A DNA stretch of 64,000 bases from Pseudomonas pharyngis (GTDB lineage Bacteria; Pseudomonadota; Gammaproteobacteria; Pseudomonadales; Pseudomonadaceae), in the NCBI RefSeq assembly GCF_021602345.1, contig NZ_BQID01000006.1:248001-312000 (forward strand). The letters are read 5' to 3'. Position numbers and translations under genes: made by a program. Each line of letters starts with the position of its first letter. The first letter of the stretch is position 1. The notes under the pieces are model-generated. The model was not told where the DNA came from. It was given only the letters and a program-made list of their open reading frames with translations, and did not search any database. Positions 61,657 through 64,000 of this stretch are shown one piece after another.

Positions 61657-63311
61657 TCCGGCGTCTACTGGCTCTTTTGAGCATCGCAGCGTTTGCTCCA
61701 GCCGTCTGGGCCGCTGACGCCCTGACCGGCGAAGTCCACAAACAACCGCTCAACGTTTCCGCGATCGTCATGTTCGTGGCGTTCGTTGGCGCAACCCTGT
61801 GCATCACTTACTGGGCGTCCAAGCGCAACAACTCGGCGGCCGACTACTATGCGGCGGGCGGCAAGATCACCGGGTTCCAGAACGGTCTGGCGATTGCCGG
61901 TGACTACATGTCGGCGGCGTCCTTCCTGGGGATTTCCGCGCTGGTGTTCACCTCCGGCTACGACGGCCTGATCTACTCGATCGGCTTCCTGGTGGGCTGG
62001 CCGATCATTCTGTTCCTGATCGCCGAGCGCCTGCGTAACCTGGGCAAATACACCTTTGCCGACGTGGCGTCCTACCGCCTCGGGCAAACCCAGATCCGCA
62101 CCCTGTCTGCCTGCGGTTCGCTGGTGGTGGTGGCGTTCTACCTGATCGCGCAAATGGTCGGTGCCGGCAAGCTGATCCAGCTGCTGTTCGGTCTCGACTA
62201 CCACGTTGCGGTGATTCTGGTCGGTATCCTGATGTGCATGTACGTGCTGTTCGGCGGCATGCTGGCGACCACCTGGGTGCAGATCATCAAGGCGGTGCTG
62301 TTGCTGTCCGGTGCCTCGTTCATGGCGCTGATGGTGATGAAGCACGTCAACTTCGACTTCAACACCCTGTTCTCCGAAGCGATCAAGGTTCACGCCAAGG
62401 GCGAAGCGATCATGAGCCCGGGCGGCTTGGTAAAAGACCCGATCTCGGCGTTCTCCCTGGGTCTGGCACTGATGTTCGGTACCGCCGGCCTGCCGCACAT
62501 CCTGATGCGCTTCTTCACCGTTAGCGACGCGAAAGAAGCCCGCAAGAGCGTGCTGTACGCGACCGGTTTCATTGGCTACTTCTACATCCTGACCTTCATC
62601 ATCGGCTTCGGCGCGATCCTGCTGGTCAGCACCAATCCGGCCTTTAAAGATGCAGCGGGCGCTCTGCTCGGCGGCAACAACATGGCGGCGGTGCACCTGG
62701 CCAACGCCGTGGGCGGCAGCGTGTTCCTCGGCTTTATCTCGGCGGTGGCGTTCGCGACCATTCTGGCAGTAGTGGCCGGCCTGACCCTGGCCGGTGCTTC
62801 GGCGGTGTCTCACGACCTGTACGCCAGCGTGATCAAGAAGGGCAAGGCCAACGAGAAGGATGAAATCCGAGTTTCGAAGATCACCACCATCGCACTGGGC
62901 GTTCTGGCCATCGGCCTCGGCATCCTGTTCGAAAGCCAGAACATCGCGTTCATGGTTGGTCTGGCGTTCTCCATCGCGGCGAGCTGCAACTTCCCGGTAC
63001 TGCTGCTTTCGATGTACTGGAAGAAACTGACCACCCGTGGCGCCATGATTGGCGGCTGGCTGGGGCTGGTGAGTGCGGTGGGTCTGATGATTCTTGGCCC
63101 GACCATCTGGGTGCAGATTCTGCATCACGAGAAGGCGATCTTCCCTTATGAGTATCCTGCGTTGTTCTCGATGATCATTGCGTTTATCGGGATCTGGTTC
63201 TTCTCGATCACCGATAAGTCGGTGGCGGCAGAGAACGAGCGTGCGGCGTTCTTCCCGCAGTTTGTGCGTTCGCAGACTGGGTTGGGGGCTAGTGGGGCGG
63301 TTTCGCACTGA
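61653..63311 (+). CDS. actP: Cation/acetate symporter ActP
   Basis: A 552-aa SSS-family symporter with a cleaved signal ([13 protein letters not shown]) and thirteen or so helices. Signatures: [43 protein letters not shown]. It imports acetate and other short carboxylates. Start ATG 61653 is coupled to yjcH. Confidence 0.95.
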   Translation: MIRRLLALLSIAAFAPAVWAADALTGEVHKQPLNVSAIVMFVAFVGATLCITYWASKRNNSAADYYAAGGKITGFQNGLAIAGDYMSAASFLGISALVFTSGYDGLIYSIGFLVGWPIILFLIAERLRNLGKYTFADVASYRLGQTQIRTLSACGSLVVVAFYLIAQMVGAGKLIQLLFGLDYHVAVILVGILMCMYVLFGGMLATTWVQIIKAVLLLSGASFMALMVMKHVNFDFNTLFSEAIKVHAKGEAIMSPGGLVKDPISAFSLGLALMFGTAGLPHILMRFFTVSDAKEARKSVLYATGFIGYFYILTFIIGFGAILLVSTNPAFKDAAGALLGGNNMAAVHLANAVGGSVFLGFISAVAFATILAVVAGLTLAGASAVSHDLYASVIKKGKANEKDEIRVSKITTIALGVLAIGLGILFESQNIAFMVGLAFSIAASCNFPVLLLSMYWKKLTTRGAMIGGWLGLVSAVGLMILGPTIWVQILHHEKAIFPYEYPALFSMIIAFIGIWFFSITDKSVAAENERAAFFPQFVRSQTGLGASGAVSH

Positions 63312-63347
63312 GGCTTTCAGGTTGAATATGTAGGTTGAGTTGGATGG

Positions 63348-63383
63348 AAATGCCCTGGTCGAGAGATTGGGGCATTTTTTTTT
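63348..63383 (+). terminator. Intrinsic terminator after actP
   Basis: AAATGCCCTGG and TTGGGGCATTT flank an eight-base loop, followed by a run of nine T. Confidence 0.9.
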
Positions 63384-63429
63384 GTGGGCGGTTATCGGAT
63401 GTTCTTGGGGATTGGGTGTATATCCGTTG

Positions 63430-63760
63430 CTGCGGTAACGGCTTCTTGGGGTTCCGCCCTTACGGCGGGTCACTTTTGGCAAACGCCCCAAAAGTAACCA
63501 AAAGGTCTCTAACCCTGACGTACGGCCCCTCGCTGAGGCTCGGGGTTCCTTCGCTCCGGGATTGATCCGGGGGCATCGCCTACGGTTTGCTTCGCTGCAC
63601 CTCCTCTCGATGCATGCGGCTGCGCCGCACGGTCGCTGCGCTCCCACCCCCGGATCAATCCCTCCACTCAGCCTGCCGACGGGCCCTGCGATCAAAAGCG
63701 GTACTCGAGCTAACGCTCATCGTTTTGAGTGGGGAGGAGCGGGGCGTGTTCGGCTTTGGT
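63430..63760. repeat. Long P. fluorescens-type intergenic repeat (about 330 bases)
   Basis: The stretch contains GGCGGGTCACTTTTGGCAAACG, recalled as a common dispersed element (not tested here), and an inverted pair GGGATTGATCCGGGGG (63558-63573) / CCCCCGGATCAATCCC (63646-63661). It contains no credible gene. A search of the rest of the genome is needed to define its ends. Confidence 0.55.
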
Positions 63761-63776
63761 TTTGTGGTGGGTTTAC

Positions 63777-63921
63777 CCACCCCAGCCATCTCCCCGAGGA
63801 GAGGGAGCCGATTTTTGTGCTTTTCAAAGCCTGAGCTCAACGCGGTATCGCACGTCGGCGAACCTCTCCCAAACACCTCGTTCAGTTCCCTCTCCCTCCG
63901 GGAGAGGGCTAGGGTGAGGGG
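63777..63921. repeat. CCCTCACCC-type BIME, third copy
   Basis: Left arm CCCACCCCAGCCATCTCCCCGAGGAGAGGG region and right arm CCCTCTCCCTCCGGGAGAGGG-CTAGGGTGAGGGG, the latter nearly identical to 3930-3962. Confidence 0.75.
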
Positions 63922-64000
63922 CTCTTGATCTGGCTCTTGATCTGCTTTTGATCTCAAGCCCCTTCGGCAGGCCGAGCGGAGGTGTCCATCAGGGGGTAGG

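Overview
The window is a chromosomal segment of a GC-rich Pseudomonas of the P. fluorescens group. The evidence is the order of the flagellar, chemotaxis, cytochrome c maturation and glyoxylate carboligase genes, the abundant REP/BIME elements of GTGGGAGC type, and a REP-associated transposase. Species cannot be fixed from sequence alone.

Region 1 (1-9484) starts inside an anti-anti-sigma gene and continues with the HsbA-HsbR-HptB partner-switching module, fliK, and the fliLMNOPQR-flhB operon. Sigma-54-type promoters precede fliK, fliL and, further on, flhA. Region 2 (9485-14440) is an accessory island between flhB and flhA. It holds two copies of a DUF6124-type gene cassette, a large Ig-like-repeat protein gene with an apparent 3' frameshift and an AT-rich 3' third, and an orphan 222-aa gene. 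Region 3 (14549-28948) is flhA-flhF-fleN-fliA, then cheY-cheZ-cheA-cheB, motC-motD, the polar array-positioning genes parC-parP, cheW and a DUF2802 gene: a complete polar flagellum and chemotaxis control block. Region 4 (29070-30970, minus strand) encodes a free-standing FlhB C-terminal-domain protein and a second FliK-like protein.

Region 5 (31168-38118) is the complete ccmABCDEFGHI cytochrome c maturation operon, followed by a small lipoprotein gene. Region 6 (38550-40800) is an insertion: a two-gene cassette of an ABC/AAA-type ATPase and an HNH-like protein (Septu/PtuAB-like, probable antiphage defence), abutting a LysR regulator remnant broken at both ends. Region 7 (40803-45773) has an MFS exporter, a periplasmic OB-like protein, a sulfate-binding protein, a voltage-gated-type K+ channel with a zinc ribbon, and a urea transporter.

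Region 8 (45919-53087) is the glyoxylate/tartronate-semialdehyde pathway: gcl, hyi, glxR, ttuD and pyk convert glyoxylate to pyruvate. A divergent GlcG/HbpS-like gene lies upstream, and two perfect TTGTATACAA palindromes (GntR-type operators) lie in the divergent promoter region. Region 9 (53177-63311) has a RAYT transposase between REPs, a RutR-like TetR regulator, a DUF808 protein, mlaA with a periplasmic hydrolase gene, a GH17 glucanosyltransferase-like protein, a betaine-binding protein (BetX-like) and yjcH-actP acetate transport genes. The last 600 bases are intergenic repeats with no convincing gene.
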